NCBI RefSeq assembly: GCF_004521915.1
Contig: NZ_SDKD01000002.1
Coordinates: 186,862-250,861, forward strand
Direction: 5' to 3'
Length of the DNA stretch: 64,000 nt
From: Brevibacillus migulae
GTDB taxonomy: Bacteria > Bacillota > Bacilli > Brevibacillales > Brevibacillaceae
Positions 8,307 to 17,382 of the stretch are shown piece after piece; the first letter of the stretch is position 1; every line of letters begins with the position of its first letter. The notes beneath the pieces are model-generated. The model made no database searches and was not told the origin of the DNA. It saw only the letters and a program-made list of their open reading frames with translations. A program made the position numbers and the translations under genes.

Positions 8307-9542
8307 TTAACGTGTTACTTTTACTTTGATGGAGTCGGTTTTTCCGCCGTAGGAAGCTTTAATGGTGGCGGAACCTCTTTTGAGTCCCTTGATTTTTCCA
8401 TTCGCATAGATTGCGACAGAAGGTTTGGACGATGTCCATGTCGCGAGCTCGGTAACATCTTCCTTGTCTCCATTGGAGTAGGTAGCTACCAGACTGACAT
8501 CATCGGAATCGCCATCTTCAATCTCCATATCAGATGGTTCCAATGTCAATTTTTTAATCTTCAATTCACCGTATTCGTCATCATAATCGTCATCGAAGGA
8601 GAGACGTACGGCTGTGCCATCAGTTTTTTCAATGATCATCTCTTCTTCGTTCACATCATAAGCGAGGATGTCCACTGTGGATGGAGGCAGATCCGCTACA
8701 TCCTTTTCGTCGCTGTCATCGTCTTCTGCATCTTTTTTGTACAAAGTGCCATCCTCGACGTAGTAGACATCATCTTTGTAGAAACCGACTACGTCCGCGC
8801 CTTCTTCAAGCTCTTGCACATCTTTGCCGGAAGTGGTCATGATTTGTGGAGTGGAATCACCTTCTTCGAAAAAGGCAATCCAATCATCGTACACTTTGAA
8901 ACCATGCTCGCCGCTTGCGATCGGCAGGTCTTTCTTCACAGCTTTTTTGCTCTTGCCATCGGTTTTGGCTTTGTACAGATCGCTGTCTTTGTCTTCATTG
9001 ACAAAGTAGATGTAGTTGCCATCGACTTGGATCTGGTAGCTGGTTTCCGCCAAGATCTCTTTTTTCGATCCGCCGGTCTTGTTCACGCGGTAGATTTTGT
9101 CCGGGTTTCTTGTGATGGTGCCATCCGCGTTTTTCTTGCCGAGGTAGCTGTAGTAGATATTACCCTTGGAATAGCCAAAAGAGGAGACAACGTCCTGGGT
9201 TACCTGGGTTTTGCCCGTGCCGTTTGTCTTGATTTTATAGACATAACCAGCTTGTGGTTGGCCGGAAACAGTCGGAACATCCGTAATGTTCATGTAATAA
9301 ATCCAATCTTCATCCACGTAGATGTCACCGTAGATTTTATCATCGGTTAATCTCGTTTCTTTCACTTTTCCGCCGATTTTGTTTTTGTAAATTCCGCTGC
9401 CATCTTTTGTGTAATACACGTAATTGTCATCGATGACGGAAGTCGGAGCCGCAAACGCAGGTTGGCTGATTGCCACGCCACCAACCATCAGCGAGAGGGC
9501 CAGACAAGTCACACGAAATGACTGATAGAAAGGTTTCATCAT
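8307..9542 (-). CDS. Secreted DUF5050 beta-propeller protein with C-terminal Ig-like (BIG2) domain, 411 aa
   Basis: A Sec signal peptide (MMKPFYQSFRVT, hydrophobic core, ending AFA) is followed by repeated blades of the type DDNYVYYTKDG, VDEDWIYYMN and VDGNYIYFVN, each with tyrosine-rich strands. This is typical of DUF5050 propellers, found in extracellular Firmicutes proteins. A strongly acidic spacer near residue 320 leads into a bacterial Ig-like domain with WTSSKPSVA and GSATIKA at residues about 335-410. The start is the ATG pair after GGGAGG; the GTG four codons upstream overlaps that site. A surface-binding role is likely but unproven. Confidence 0.85.
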   Translation of the reverse strand: MMKPFYQSFRVTCLALSLMVGGVAISQPAFAAPTSVIDDNYVYYTKDGSGIYKNKIGGKVKETRLTDDKIYGDIYVDEDWIYYMNITDVPTVSGQPQAGYVYKIKTNGTGKTQVTQDVVSSFGYSKGNIYYSYLGKKNADGTITRNPDKIYRVNKTGGSKKEILAETSYQIQVDGNYIYFVNEDKDSDLYKAKTDGKSKKAVKKDLPIASGEHGFKVYDDWIAFFEEGDSTPQIMTTSGKDVQELEEGADVVGFYKDDVYYVEDGTLYKKDAEDDDSDEKDVADLPPSTVDILAYDVNEEEMIIEKTDGTAVRLSFDDDYDDEYGELKIKKLTLEPSDMEIEDGDSDDVSLVATYSNGDKEDVTELATWTSSKPSVAIYANGKIKGLKRGSATIKASYGGKTDSIKVKVTR

Positions 9543-9673
9543 TTTTCCTCCCACGATTGATATTTACTTCTTTGTAGCCTCACCTTTAATAGTAGCACAC
9601 TTTGCCAGTAGATGTGCAATATTCGGCCTTTTTTCCTAATTTTACAGGCTTCTGTGCGATCTGAACATTCGCC

Positions 9674-9713
9674 AAAAAATGGGAATGGCCCGGCAGGATC
9701 TGCCAGGCCATTC
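9674..9713 (-). terminator. Terminator of the M32 carboxypeptidase gene
   Basis: GAATGGCCTGGCAG and CTGCCGGGCCATTC form a GC-rich hairpin, followed by six T on the minus strand. Confidence 0.9.
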
Positions 9714-9728
9714 GGAAGCTATATGGGT

Positions 9729-11249
9729 CTACAGTTGATAAATCGCCTTATATTTGTTCTCCAAATACGCTACCAGATAGTTGGCATTGGTGAGTTCACC
9801 TGTAATATCCTGAAGCAGCTCGTTTGGCGTTTTCAGTTTTCCATGCTGATGGATCTTGGCGGAAAGCCACTGGCGGATCGGAGCGAAATCACCGTTTGCG
9901 ATCAGTTCGTCATAGCCGCTGATTTCTTTCTGCATGGTATGGGCGAATTGGGCCGCATATACGTTGCCGAGCGAGTAGGTAGGGAAGTATCCAAAGCTGC
10001 CGCCGGACCAGTGAACATCCTGCAGGACACCCTCCGCATCATTGGCAGGCACGATGCCTAGATAATCCTTCATTTTTTGATTCCAGATTTCCGGCAAATC
10101 GGCAACTTTCAATGTTTGATCGATCAAGCCTTTCTCGATCTCATAGCGGATCATGATGTGCAGATTATACGTCAATTCATCTGCTTCTACGCGGATGAAG
10201 GAAGGCGTCACCTTATTGATCGCACGGTAAAACTGGTCCACGGATACACCCGCAAACTGGGACGGGAACTGTTTGGTCAGATCGCCGTAGAAATGGTTCC
10301 AGAATGGCAGGCTGCGTCCGACCATGTTTTCCCAGTAGCGGGATTGAGACTCATGGATCCCCATGGAGGTGCCGTCGCAAAGCGGCGTGCCCAGCAGATC
10401 CGGGTTGATGTTCTGTTCATAGATCGCGTGACCAGCTTCGTGAATGCATCCGAAAAGCGCTGTACGGAAGTCGTTCGGGTGGAAGCGGGTGGTGATGCGC
10501 ACGTCACCTGGAGCGAAGGATGTGCAGAACGGATGCACGCTGCGGTCCAGACGGCCAGCCTGGAAGTCGTAGCCGATCTTCTCCAAGATAAAGCGGCTGA
10601 ATGCCTCCTGCTCCGCTTCGGAAAAATGCTTCGTCAAAAAGCTGACATCCGGCTTGTTCGGCGAATCCGCAATAGCGGACACAAGGGCCACGATTTTCTC
10701 ACGCAAGGTGGCAAACATCTGATCCAGCTGGGCGACGGTCATGCCTGGCTCATACATATCGAGGAGGGTGTCGTACTTCGTTCCTGTCGCGCCCCAGTAG
10801 TCGAGAAACTCGAGTTGGAAGGCAACGATTTTTTCCAGGTACGGGCGGAACATGGCAAAATCGCTTTTTTCACGTGCCTCTTCCCACATGGTTTCCGCTT
10901 GCGAAGTCAGGATGACAAATTCCTTGAAACGGTCAGGCGGGATTTTTTTGCTGCGATCAAAATCCTTTTTGACTTCATCCACGATTTTTCGTGTCACCGG
11001 ATCGAGCTCGGAATATGTAGCTGGTTCACTCAAAGACTGCAGATATTCTTCGAGCTCAGGGGAGGTAGACAGCTTGAAATGTTCCCCAGACAGTACACCG
11101 ATGATTTCAGAGCGCGCATCCATTCCTTTGCGGGGTGCTTTGACGCGCATATCCCAGTGCAAGACCGAGAGCGCTTGGTTATAGCTAACCATTTTCTTCA
11201 CATATTCACGAAACGTCGTAACGCGCTGTTCCAGAGCAGTAGTCGACAT
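9729..11249 (-). CDS. Carboxypeptidase Taq, M32 family metallopeptidase, 506 aa
   Basis: M32 enzymes remove C-terminal amino acids from peptides in the cytoplasm. The zinc motif HEAGH is at residues 270-274 and the family-specific HESQSR starts at 299, with the third ligand within it. Length (about 500) and the all-helical N-terminus fit. ATG 11249 follows GGAGG; seven extra in-frame codons upstream are discarded because they cross that site. The gene stands alone, divergent from prfC, with its own terminator. Confidence 0.95.
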   Translation of the reverse strand: MSTTALEQRVTTFREYVKKMVSYNQALSVLHWDMRVKAPRKGMDARSEIIGVLSGEHFKLSTSPELEEYLQSLSEPATYSELDPVTRKIVDEVKKDFDRSKKIPPDRFKEFVILTSQAETMWEEAREKSDFAMFRPYLEKIVAFQLEFLDYWGATGTKYDTLLDMYEPGMTVAQLDQMFATLREKIVALVSAIADSPNKPDVSFLTKHFSEAEQEAFSRFILEKIGYDFQAGRLDRSVHPFCTSFAPGDVRITTRFHPNDFRTALFGCIHEAGHAIYEQNINPDLLGTPLCDGTSMGIHESQSRYWENMVGRSLPFWNHFYGDLTKQFPSQFAGVSVDQFYRAINKVTPSFIRVEADELTYNLHIMIRYEIEKGLIDQTLKVADLPEIWNQKMKDYLGIVPANDAEGVLQDVHWSGGSFGYFPTYSLGNVYAAQFAHTMQKEISGYDELIANGDFAPIRQWLSAKIHQHGKLKTPNELLQDITGELTNANYLVAYLENKYKAIYQL

Positions 11250-11360
11250 GAAAAACCTCCTTGCAAGCAATTGATCAAAATTTTTTTACAATTAACAGTT
11301 TGATTCGATTATAACGAAGTGCCACAGAAATTTCCAGTTTGCTCTTTTTTGTCTTTCCAC

Positions 11361-11389
11361 TTTCGCCTGCACGCATTTCTCTGTATAAT
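11361..11389 (+). promoter_or_regulatory. Probable prfC promoter
   Basis: A perfect TATAAT at 11384-11389 is preceded at 17 bp by TTTCGC, a weak -35 element. It lies 53 bases before the prfC start codon. Confidence 0.5.
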
Positions 11390-11441
11390 CGTACTGAATA
11401 ATGAGCTGTCAATACCTTAGATAGTTATCGGAGGCTACGAA

Positions 11442-13046
11442 ATGAGTCAACATAACCCAGCCTGGGAACAAGAAATTGCGAAACGTCGCACCTTCGCAAT
11501 CATTTCCCACCCGGATGCGGGAAAGACCACGATGACGGAGAAGCTGCTCTATTACGGTGGGGCTATCCGTGAAGCGGGTGTGGTCAAAGCGCGGAAAAAT
11601 TCCAAGTTTGCTACTTCCGACTGGATGGAAATCGAGAAAAAGCGCGGAATCTCGGTCACGTCCAGTGCCATGGATTTTGAATATCGCGGTCATCATATCA
11701 ATATTTTGGATACCCCTGGTCACCAGGACTTCAGTGAGGACACGTACCGGACTCTGACAGCAGCAGACTCCGCCGTCATGATCATCGACGTGGCCAAAGG
11801 GGTCGAGGCCCAGACGATCAAGCTGTTCAAGGTATGCCGGATGAGAGGCATCCCGATCTTCACCTTTGTCAACAAGCTGGATCGACACGGGAAGGAAACC
11901 TTCGATCTGCTGGAGGAAATCGAGCGCGTTCTCGGGATCCGCTCCTATCCGATGAACTGGCCGATCGGGATGGGAAATCGCTTCTGCGGCGTGTATGATC
12001 GTGTCAAAAAGCGGGTTGAGCTCTACGAGAGCGGCAGCAACCACGAAGAAATCAGCTTTTTTGACGTGAGCGGTCCGGATGATCCGTTGATCGGGGAACG
12101 CGTCGGAGAAGAGCTGTGGCAGCAGCTGCAAGATGAGGTATCGCTGTTGGATGTCGCTGGGGATGCCTATGACCCTGAGCTGATCGAAAAGGGCGAGCTG
12201 TCTCCAGTATTTTTCGGCAGTGCGATCAACAACTTCGGTGTGCAGACGTTCCTGGACAACTTCCTGACCATGGCGCCGCCGCCATCAGCGAAGAAAAGCA
12301 CAAAAGGCTTGATCGATCCTTATACAAAACCGTTTTCCGGCTTTATTTTCAAGATCCAAGCGAATATGAATCCGGCTCACCGCGACCGTGTCGCCTTCCT
12401 GCGCATCTGCTCGGGACGGTTTGAACGGGGCATGTCCGTCAAGCATGTACGCCTGGGCAAGGACATCAAGCTGGCCCAGCCGCTGCAATTCATGGCGCAG
12501 GATCGGGAAATCGTCGAGGAATCCTATGCAGGCGATGTGATCGGTTTGTTCGACCCGGGCATTTTCCAGATCGGGGATACGCTGACGGTGGGAGAGCAAT
12601 TCGAATATGAAGAAATGCCGCACTTCTCGCCGGAGTTTTTCTCCAAGGTGACTGTGAAAGACGCCATGAAGCACAAGCAATTCCAAAAAGGGATCATGCA
12701 ATTGACGGAAGAGGGTACCGTACAGCTTTTCCGCACGTCCCCGATGGATGAGCTGATCCTCGGCGTGGTCGGGGTGCTTCAGTTCGAGGTGTTGGAATAC
12801 CGACTCAAAGCGGAGTACGGCGTCGACATCCTGCTGCAGCGCATGCCTTACCAAATCGCCAGATGGATCGATGGCGACAAAGCTACGATTGACAGCCTGA
12901 TGCAGCGCAGTCAAACCGTGCGGGACCGTTACGATCGTCCGGTGATGCTGTTTGAAAGTGAGTACCAGCTGCGTGTTGCGCAGGATAAATACAGCTCGAT
13001 CAAATTCCATGAAAGCTCCTTGGGGCTGCGTAAGCTCGAGTCGTAA
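11442..13046 (+). CDS. prfC: Peptide chain release factor 3, 534 aa
   Basis: RF3 is the translational GTPase that recycles RF1/RF2 from terminating ribosomes. The G1 motif HPDAGKTT (residues 23-30), G3 DTPGHQDFSEDT (about 88-99) and G4 NKLDR are present, followed by the EF-Tu-like domain II and the RF3 C-terminal domain. Length is typical. The start has GGAGGCTACGAAATG. A strong terminator follows at once, so the gene is monocistronic. Confidence 0.97.
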   Translation: MSQHNPAWEQEIAKRRTFAIISHPDAGKTTMTEKLLYYGGAIREAGVVKARKNSKFATSDWMEIEKKRGISVTSSAMDFEYRGHHINILDTPGHQDFSEDTYRTLTAADSAVMIIDVAKGVEAQTIKLFKVCRMRGIPIFTFVNKLDRHGKETFDLLEEIERVLGIRSYPMNWPIGMGNRFCGVYDRVKKRVELYESGSNHEEISFFDVSGPDDPLIGERVGEELWQQLQDEVSLLDVAGDAYDPELIEKGELSPVFFGSAINNFGVQTFLDNFLTMAPPPSAKKSTKGLIDPYTKPFSGFIFKIQANMNPAHRDRVAFLRICSGRFERGMSVKHVRLGKDIKLAQPLQFMAQDREIVEESYAGDVIGLFDPGIFQIGDTLTVGEQFEYEEMPHFSPEFFSKVTVKDAMKHKQFQKGIMQLTEEGTVQLFRTSPMDELILGVVGVLQFEVLEYRLKAEYGVDILLQRMPYQIARWIDGDKATIDSLMQRSQTVRDRYDRPVMLFESEYQLRVAQDKYSSIKFHESSLGLRKLES

Positions 13047-13075
13047 GGATGGCTGGCATGACCAGATTGGCAAAT

Positions 13076-13110
13076 TACCCAGACCGTTTTTTGGCTCTGG
13101 GTATTTTTAT
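13076..13110 (+). terminator. prfC terminator
   Basis: TACCCAGA and TCTGGGTA form the stem, followed by five T. Confidence 0.9.
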
Positions 13111-13194
13111 GGCTTCTTGTGACGTTTCCCACACAAGTTGGAAACCATTCCGGGTACACTAAGGAAGGAACTTGAAAAAAGGAGGTCTTCCGCA

Positions 13195-13635
13195 ATGTCA
13201 TCCGCATTAATGGACACGGTGAATAAGCAAATAGCCAACTGGACGGTCTTGTACGTCAAACTGCACAACTTTCATTGGTATGTGAAAGGACCGCAATTTT
13301 TTACGCTGCACGCCAAATTTGAAGAGCTGTACACGGAAGCATCCTTACATATTGATGAACTGGCAGAGCGTTTATTGGCGTTGGGTGGACAACCCGTAGC
13401 CACCATGCGCGGCTGTTTGGAGCAAGCCTCTGTAAAAGAAGCGCAGGGCAACGAATCTGCAGAACAAATGGTGGAAATCACCGTGCATGACTTTGGCATC
13501 ATGATTCAGGAATTGAAGGATGGGATGAAGCTGGCCGAGGAAGTCGATGATGAGACGACTGGCGATATGCTGCTCGCGATTCATTCCAGTCTGGAGAAGC
13601 ATGTGTGGATGCTGCAGTCCTTTTTGGGGAAATGA
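13195..13635 (+). CDS. dps: Dps-family ferritin-like DNA-protecting protein, 146 aa
   Basis: Dps proteins form dodecameric cages that oxidise iron with hydrogen peroxide. The ferroxidase signature is present: [13 protein letters not shown] (residues about 22-34) and [19 protein letters not shown] (about 48-66), with the His, Asp and Glu ligands. ATG 13195 follows AAAGGAGG. An extended frame to 13138 lacks a binding site. A PerR or SigB control site was sought upstream but none was convincing. Confidence 0.93.
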   Translation: MSSALMDTVNKQIANWTVLYVKLHNFHWYVKGPQFFTLHAKFEELYTEASLHIDELAERLLALGGQPVATMRGCLEQASVKEAQGNESAEQMVEITVHDFGIMIQELKDGMKLAEEVDDETTGDMLLAIHSSLEKHVWMLQSFLGK

Positions 13636-13649
13636 AGAGGAAGTCATCA

Positions 13650-13682
13650 CAAGTAGTCCTGAAAATACGGGACTGCTTTTTT
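13650..13682 (+). terminator. dps terminator
   Basis: AGTAGTCC pairs with GGACTGCT (one G-T pair), followed by six T. Confidence 0.8.
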
Positions 13683-13753
13683 ATCGCTGGAGAAACATGA
13701 AGGCAAAGCCTTCCGACCTTTCTCATGCCATCACAATAGGAGCTCGCCAGCCT

Positions 13754-13797
13754 AAAAAAAGCGGTGTTCAGGGAATCCTCCTGTCCAACCGCTTTTT
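13754..13797 (-). terminator. Terminator of the DUF817/sulfurtransferase pair
   Basis: On the minus strand AAAAAGCGGTT and a complementary ACCGCTTTTTTT arm flank a 20-base loop just after the DUF817 stop codon. Confidence 0.8.
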
Positions 13798-13806
13798 GTC
13801 GTTTCC

Positions 13807-14589
13807 TTATGCTCTTGTCTGCAGGCTCGATTTCAGCTGCTTCAACTGTGCCACAATGATAAAACTGACAATCACCAGCAAAAACCACGAGCTGATTTTG
13901 CTGAGATGAACGAGCTGCCAGCCAGCCTGCTGATTTGGATATTGCCAGGCTCCCAGCAGGGTGGCGATGTTTTCAGCTAACCAGATGAAAAATCCGATCA
14001 GCAAATAAGATAGGGCTACCGGCATGCGGTAATGCTCGGCGCCGACCCGGAAATGCACCACGCTCCGCCAGAAAACCAGAAAGATGGCGGCAGTAAGCAC
14101 CCAGCGAATATCCCAAACATAATGGTGGGTAAAAAAATTAAGATAGATCGCAGCGGCAATCGGAACGGTCAGATAAGCGGGCGGCCAGCCCGTAATGGAA
14201 ACATCCAGCCTGCGCCAAGCCTGGCACAAATAACTTGCGACACTTGCATACATAAACCCGCTGTAAAGCGGTACTCCCCCTATTTTGCTGTACCCTTCCT
14301 CGTTGTAAGACCACGAACCCATATGTACTTTAAACAGCTCCAAGGCTAATCCGATCAGGTGAAAGATCGTGATGACTTTCAGCTCGTCCCGGGTTTCCAG
14401 ACCGCTTCGCACCATCCAGACCTGCATGCAAAGACAGAGCAGCAGCAGCAAATCATAGCGCGGCAAGCCGGGGATCGTGATCAGCTTGGACAGCCCGAGC
14501 GCCGCAAAGATAAAGACGGGAAAGATACAGGAAATGGCCTCCAGATAGCCGAAATAGAGGAGTTGTCCAAAGGCTTTTTTCAGGGACAT
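13807..14589 (-). CDS. DUF817 family integral membrane protein, 260 aa
   Basis: About eight hydrophobic helices span the protein. Between them are the polar motifs YNEEGYSKIGGVPLYSGFMYA (residues about 95-115, covering the conserved block) and HHYVWDIRWVL, characteristic of DUF817. The function is unknown. It begins 6 bases after the sulfurtransferase stop, with no clear ribosome binding site of its own, so it is probably translationally coupled to that gene. I see no catalytic motif. Confidence is high that it is real and moderate for the family name. Confidence 0.85.
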   Translation of the reverse strand: MSLKKAFGQLLYFGYLEAISCIFPVFIFAALGLSKLITIPGLPRYDLLLLLCLCMQVWMVRSGLETRDELKVITIFHLIGLALELFKVHMGSWSYNEEGYSKIGGVPLYSGFMYASVASYLCQAWRRLDVSITGWPPAYLTVPIAAAIYLNFFTHHYVWDIRWVLTAAIFLVFWRSVVHFRVGAEHYRMPVALSYLLIGFFIWLAENIATLLGAWQYPNQQAGWQLVHLSKISSWFLLVIVSFIIVAQLKQLKSSLQTRA

Positions 14590-14595
14590 TACTGA

Positions 14596-15429
14596 CTATT
14601 TCTCGCCAGTAGCGACGGGCAGTTCGTAGGAGCAGTAATCGCTCCAGCTGCCTGCATACAGCTTGGCATCCGTCCGACCTGCCTCGTGCAGCGCGAGGAT
14701 GTTGACACAAGCGGTCACGCCAGACCCACAGTACACGATGATTTCTTTTTCGTCACGGAGTGGGGCAAAACGTTTCTGGAGCTCCTCCGCGGGGAGAAAA
14801 GTGCCATCGGGACGCAGGTTTTCCATATAGAAGCAGTGTGCCGCTCCAGGGATGTGGCCGGCTTTTTTGTCAATCGTCTCGATTTCTCCCCGGTAACGTT
14901 CACCGGCGCGGGAATCGAGGAGGGAGACCGTTCCTTGTTTGGCGCGCACTTCTTCCAGATCAGCGAGCATCTGAGGCTGCGGTACGGCTCGGAAAACACG
15001 TTGGGTGGGGTGAACCACTTCATCCGTTACGGGAAAACCAGCTGCTTGCCATGCAGGAAACCCGCCATCGAGTACATACACATTTTGGTGCCCGAGATAG
15101 CGGAGCGTCCACCACAGGCGGGCAGCTTTGGACATATCCTGTCCGTCATAGGCAACGACGACCGTATTCTCATCAATTCCTGCTTCAGAGAACAGCTTTT
15201 CCAGCGTCTCTACAGCAGGAAGCGGATGACGGCCGCCATGAACATCCTTGGGCGCTGACAGATCCTGTTCCAAGTCAAAGTAGAGGGCGCCTGGAATGTG
15301 GGAGCTGATATATTCGGAGAGCCCTTGGCCAGGCTTGCCTAATGTGAAACGGCAGTCAGCGATCACCAGATTGGCATCGTGCAGATGTTCTTTCAACCAT
15401 GCAGCAGAGACGAGATTCTTGCTGGACAT
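14596..15429 (-). CDS. sseA: Sulfurtransferase, two rhodanese domains (3-mercaptopyruvate type), 277 aa
   Basis: Tandem rhodanese domains occupy residues about 5-125 and 160-277. The active loop YCGSGVTACV in the second domain contains the catalytic cysteine. CGSGVT is the 3-mercaptopyruvate-type loop, in contrast to CRKGVT of thiosulfate rhodaneses. The first domain has Asp-Gly-Gly in place of the cysteine loop, as usual. The enzyme moves sulfur to cyanide or thiol acceptors in the cytoplasm. The gene is co-transcribed with the DUF817 gene. Confidence 0.92.
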   Translation of the reverse strand: MSSKNLVSAAWLKEHLHDANLVIADCRFTLGKPGQGLSEYISSHIPGALYFDLEQDLSAPKDVHGGRHPLPAVETLEKLFSEAGIDENTVVVAYDGQDMSKAARLWWTLRYLGHQNVYVLDGGFPAWQAAGFPVTDEVVHPTQRVFRAVPQPQMLADLEEVRAKQGTVSLLDSRAGERYRGEIETIDKKAGHIPGAAHCFYMENLRPDGTFLPAEELQKRFAPLRDEKEIIVYCGSGVTACVNILALHEAGRTDAKLYAGSWSDYCSYELPVATGEK

Positions 15430-15540
15430 ACAAATCCCCCTTTTCCGTTAGGCTGTTGACGTATTCATCATAGCAGATGACAGATAGCTGCGATACAATA
15501 GATTGAAAAGACAATCGATAGGATCATTGGAGGAAATTTC

Positions 15541-16107
15541 GTGAAACGAATCGCAAGGTATTTTTTGGAAGGTCTTCTGTATGTGATTCCGCTGGCAGTG
15601 ACCATCTATGTGCTGTATAAGGTATTCGTGACTGTGGACAGCTTTCTGGGCTCGACGTTTCCCGGCTTGGGCTTCCTGACGATACCGGGACTCGGCTTTG
15701 CGGTCACCATTGTGCTGATCACCGTCATCGGGTTTCTGGCTTCCAATGTGCTGACCAGAGGGTTGTTGTCCCTTGTTGATTCATTGTTTGAGCGAGTCCC
15801 GTTTATCAAGCTGATCTACACATCGATCAAGGATCTGATCGGCGCGTTTGTCGGTGAGAAAAAGAGCTTTGATAAGCCGGTACTGGTGAGGCTGACGCCT
15901 GACGGGGAAGCAAAAGCGATCGGCTTTATAACCAGAGAGAGTATGGATGCTTACGGGCTGGAGGACCATGTTGCCGTCTATTTTCCGCAATCGTACAATT
16001 TTGCAGGGAATTTGCTGATTTTCCCCAGCTCCCAGGTGCAGCCTTTGGATGTGGAAAGCTCAGAGGCTATGGCGTTCTTGGTATCGGGCGGGGTTTCTGG
16101 AAAGTAG
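15541..16107 (+). CDS. DUF502 family membrane protein, 188 aa
   Basis: Two transmembrane helices lie at residues about 10-32 and 52-75. They are followed by the family block IPFIKLIYTSIKDLIGAF-like sequence (SLFERVPFIKLIY, about 80-100) and a soluble C-terminal beta domain with GFITRES and YFPQSYNFAGN. These are the landmarks of DUF502, a family with no established biochemical role. The GTG start at 15541 follows GGAGG. It converges on the SDR gene with only 14 bases between stops. Confidence 0.9.
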   Translation: MKRIARYFLEGLLYVIPLAVTIYVLYKVFVTVDSFLGSTFPGLGFLTIPGLGFAVTIVLITVIGFLASNVLTRGLLSLVDSLFERVPFIKLIYTSIKDLIGAFVGEKKSFDKPVLVRLTPDGEAKAIGFITRESMDAYGLEDHVAVYFPQSYNFAGNLLIFPSSQVQPLDVESSEAMAFLVSGGVSGK

Positions 16108-16121
16108 GAAAAGCAAGACCT

Positions 16122-16904
16122 TTACCTGCGCAGAAATCCTCCCTCGGAATGGATGAGTTGCCCCGTGATCCACGCAGCCTCCTCGCTGGCCAAAAAGCGA
16201 ACCAGGCGGGCGACATCTTCGGGGGAGCCAATTCTTCCAAAAGGGAACTTGGGAAGCAGCTCTTCCTTTAATTCCGCGGACATCCATCCCGTGTCGGTTG
16301 GCCCTGGATTGACACAGTTGACCGTGATGCCTTTTTCGGCCACTTCTGCCGCCAAGGTGGCTGTCAATGCGGCTAGAGCGCCTTTTGTCGCCACATAGGC
16401 GATTTCACCTGGCATGGGCCCGAGGTTTTGGCCGGAGGTAATCGTGATGATTCGGCCGCCTTTTTTGCCGTTGAAGCGTTGGGCGAACAGGGAGCTGAGC
16501 ATGATCGGAGCGCGTGTGTTGACCCAATAATGTTTGTCGATTTCCTCTTCCGTGATGTCGGCGTAGGTCGTCGTCGTCGAATAGGCGGCATTGTTGACAA
16601 GGATGGAGGGCTCGCCCATTTGTGCGGACACTTCTTCGAGCAAGCGCTGGGGGGCTCCGGGTGCACTCAGGTCCAGTTCAAGGCCGATGCATCGCACACC
16701 GCTGGCATTGATGCTCTCTGCCAGCTGAAGGGCATCTTCGCTGCGAACGCCCCAGGGCATCGTCGCATCGTATGTTGGCCAGTATGTAAAAAAGACGTCA
16801 CAGCCCGCCTCGGCAAGCGCCCGGCAGATAGCGGCACCGATTCCATTTTGGCGGGTCGCACCGGTGATGATGGCGATTTTGCCCAGCATCGGTTTGGTTG
16901 TCAT
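16122..16904 (-). CDS. Short-chain dehydrogenase/reductase, about 260 aa
   Basis: It has the SDR NAD(P) motif TGATRQNGIG near the N-terminus, NNAAYS, an active-site YVATKG, and the PGPTDTGW and GQLIHSEGG segments typical of 3-oxoacyl-ACP-reductase-like SDRs. The usual catalytic serine appears in ITSGQN. Start choice is uncertain: AAGGA lies 11 bases before ATG 16904, or 2 bases before GTG 16913; 16904 is preferred. Substrate cannot be read from sequence. A palindromic repeat unit begins only 33 bp upstream of the start. Confidence 0.9.
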   Translation of the reverse strand: MTTKPMLGKIAIITGATRQNGIGAAICRALAEAGCDVFFTYWPTYDATMPWGVRSEDALQLAESINASGVRCIGLELDLSAPGAPQRLLEEVSAQMGEPSILVNNAAYSTTTTYADITEEEIDKHYWVNTRAPIMLSSLFAQRFNGKKGGRIITITSGQNLGPMPGEIAYVATKGALAALTATLAAEVAEKGITVNCVNPGPTDTGWMSAELKEELLPKFPFGRIGSPEDVARLVRFLASEEAAWITGQLIHSEGGFLRR

Positions 16905-16936
16905 CTGATTCACAATCCTTTCATGGAAGGGAGTAT

Positions 16937-17046
16937 GAAAAACTTCAATAGAAGCCTTCTCGAAGAACTTGTCGAGTCCTTCTGTAAAAGGAAATTTTTC
17001 ATTCGGGATCAGGTTGATTCGTCGTGAAGTTTATACTTCTTGATAC
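16937..17046 (+). repeat. Single diverged copy of the two-hairpin intergenic repeat
   Basis: This 110-bp stretch is clearly homologous to the tandem units at 49722-50171. It has GAAAAACTTC (16937-16946) against GAAATTTTTC (16991-17000), an inner CTCGA/TCGAG hairpin, the block GAAGTTTATACTT, and a final TGATACA. It is closest to the fourth, diverged tandem unit. It occupies the gap between two minus-strand genes, the small membrane protein (17084-17317) and the SDR. There is no open frame of note. Confidence 0.85.
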
Positions 17047-17048
17047 AG

Positions 17049-17081
17049 AAAAAGCCACAGGGTTGATTCCTGTGGCTTTTG
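17049..17081 (-). terminator. Terminator of the small His/Gly-rich membrane protein gene
   Basis: AAAAGCCACAGG and CCTGTGGCTTTT form a 12-bp stem with a 7-base loop, followed on the minus strand by T-rich sequence. It directly abuts the repeat unit. Confidence 0.88.
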
Positions 17082-17083
17082 CA

Positions 17084-17317
17084 TTAGCTGCTAAAAAAGC
17101 TATGGCTGGAGCGACGCTTCCGGTAGTGACCATGTCCGAATGTATGATGTCCGCCAGGGTGAATTGGATTTTTCCAACCGCCGCTGCTTGTATAACGACG
17201 GTGATGCCCGCCCCCAAATAAGAATTTGGCCCCTTTTTTCAAGATCGCGACCCCGATGCCGATGATCACAAACAAAAGCAACAAGCCAATGCCGAGGATG
17301 AGAAGTAGAATCTTCAT
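17084..17317 (-). CDS. Small membrane protein with Gly/His/Arg-rich tail, 77 aa
   Basis: One transmembrane helix occupies residues about 3-25 (MKILLLILGIGLLLLFVIIG). A basic segment follows, then a glycine/histidine-rich tail with GGGHHRR, HPGGHHTFGHGHY and RKRRSS. AAGGAGA lies 9 bases before ATG 17317. An overlapping frame starting at 17324 looks spurious. The histidine clusters could bind metal, but that is only a guess. I do not recognise a family. Confidence 0.7.
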   Translation of the reverse strand: MKILLLILGIGLLLLFVIIGIGVAILKKGAKFLFGGGHHRRYTSSGGWKNPIHPGGHHTFGHGHYRKRRSSHSFFSS

Positions 17318-17382
17318 GCTTCATTGTCTCCTTGTTTTCAGTCTATCTGTATCTACGAACGGAACGGGGATTAGTTTCTTTT

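Noticed and set aside
13110..13194. SigB or PerR control site in front of dps
   Set aside because: GTTT and GGGTA elements are present but the spacing (9 or 22 bases) does not fit SigB, and no PerR-type TTATAAT dyad is seen.
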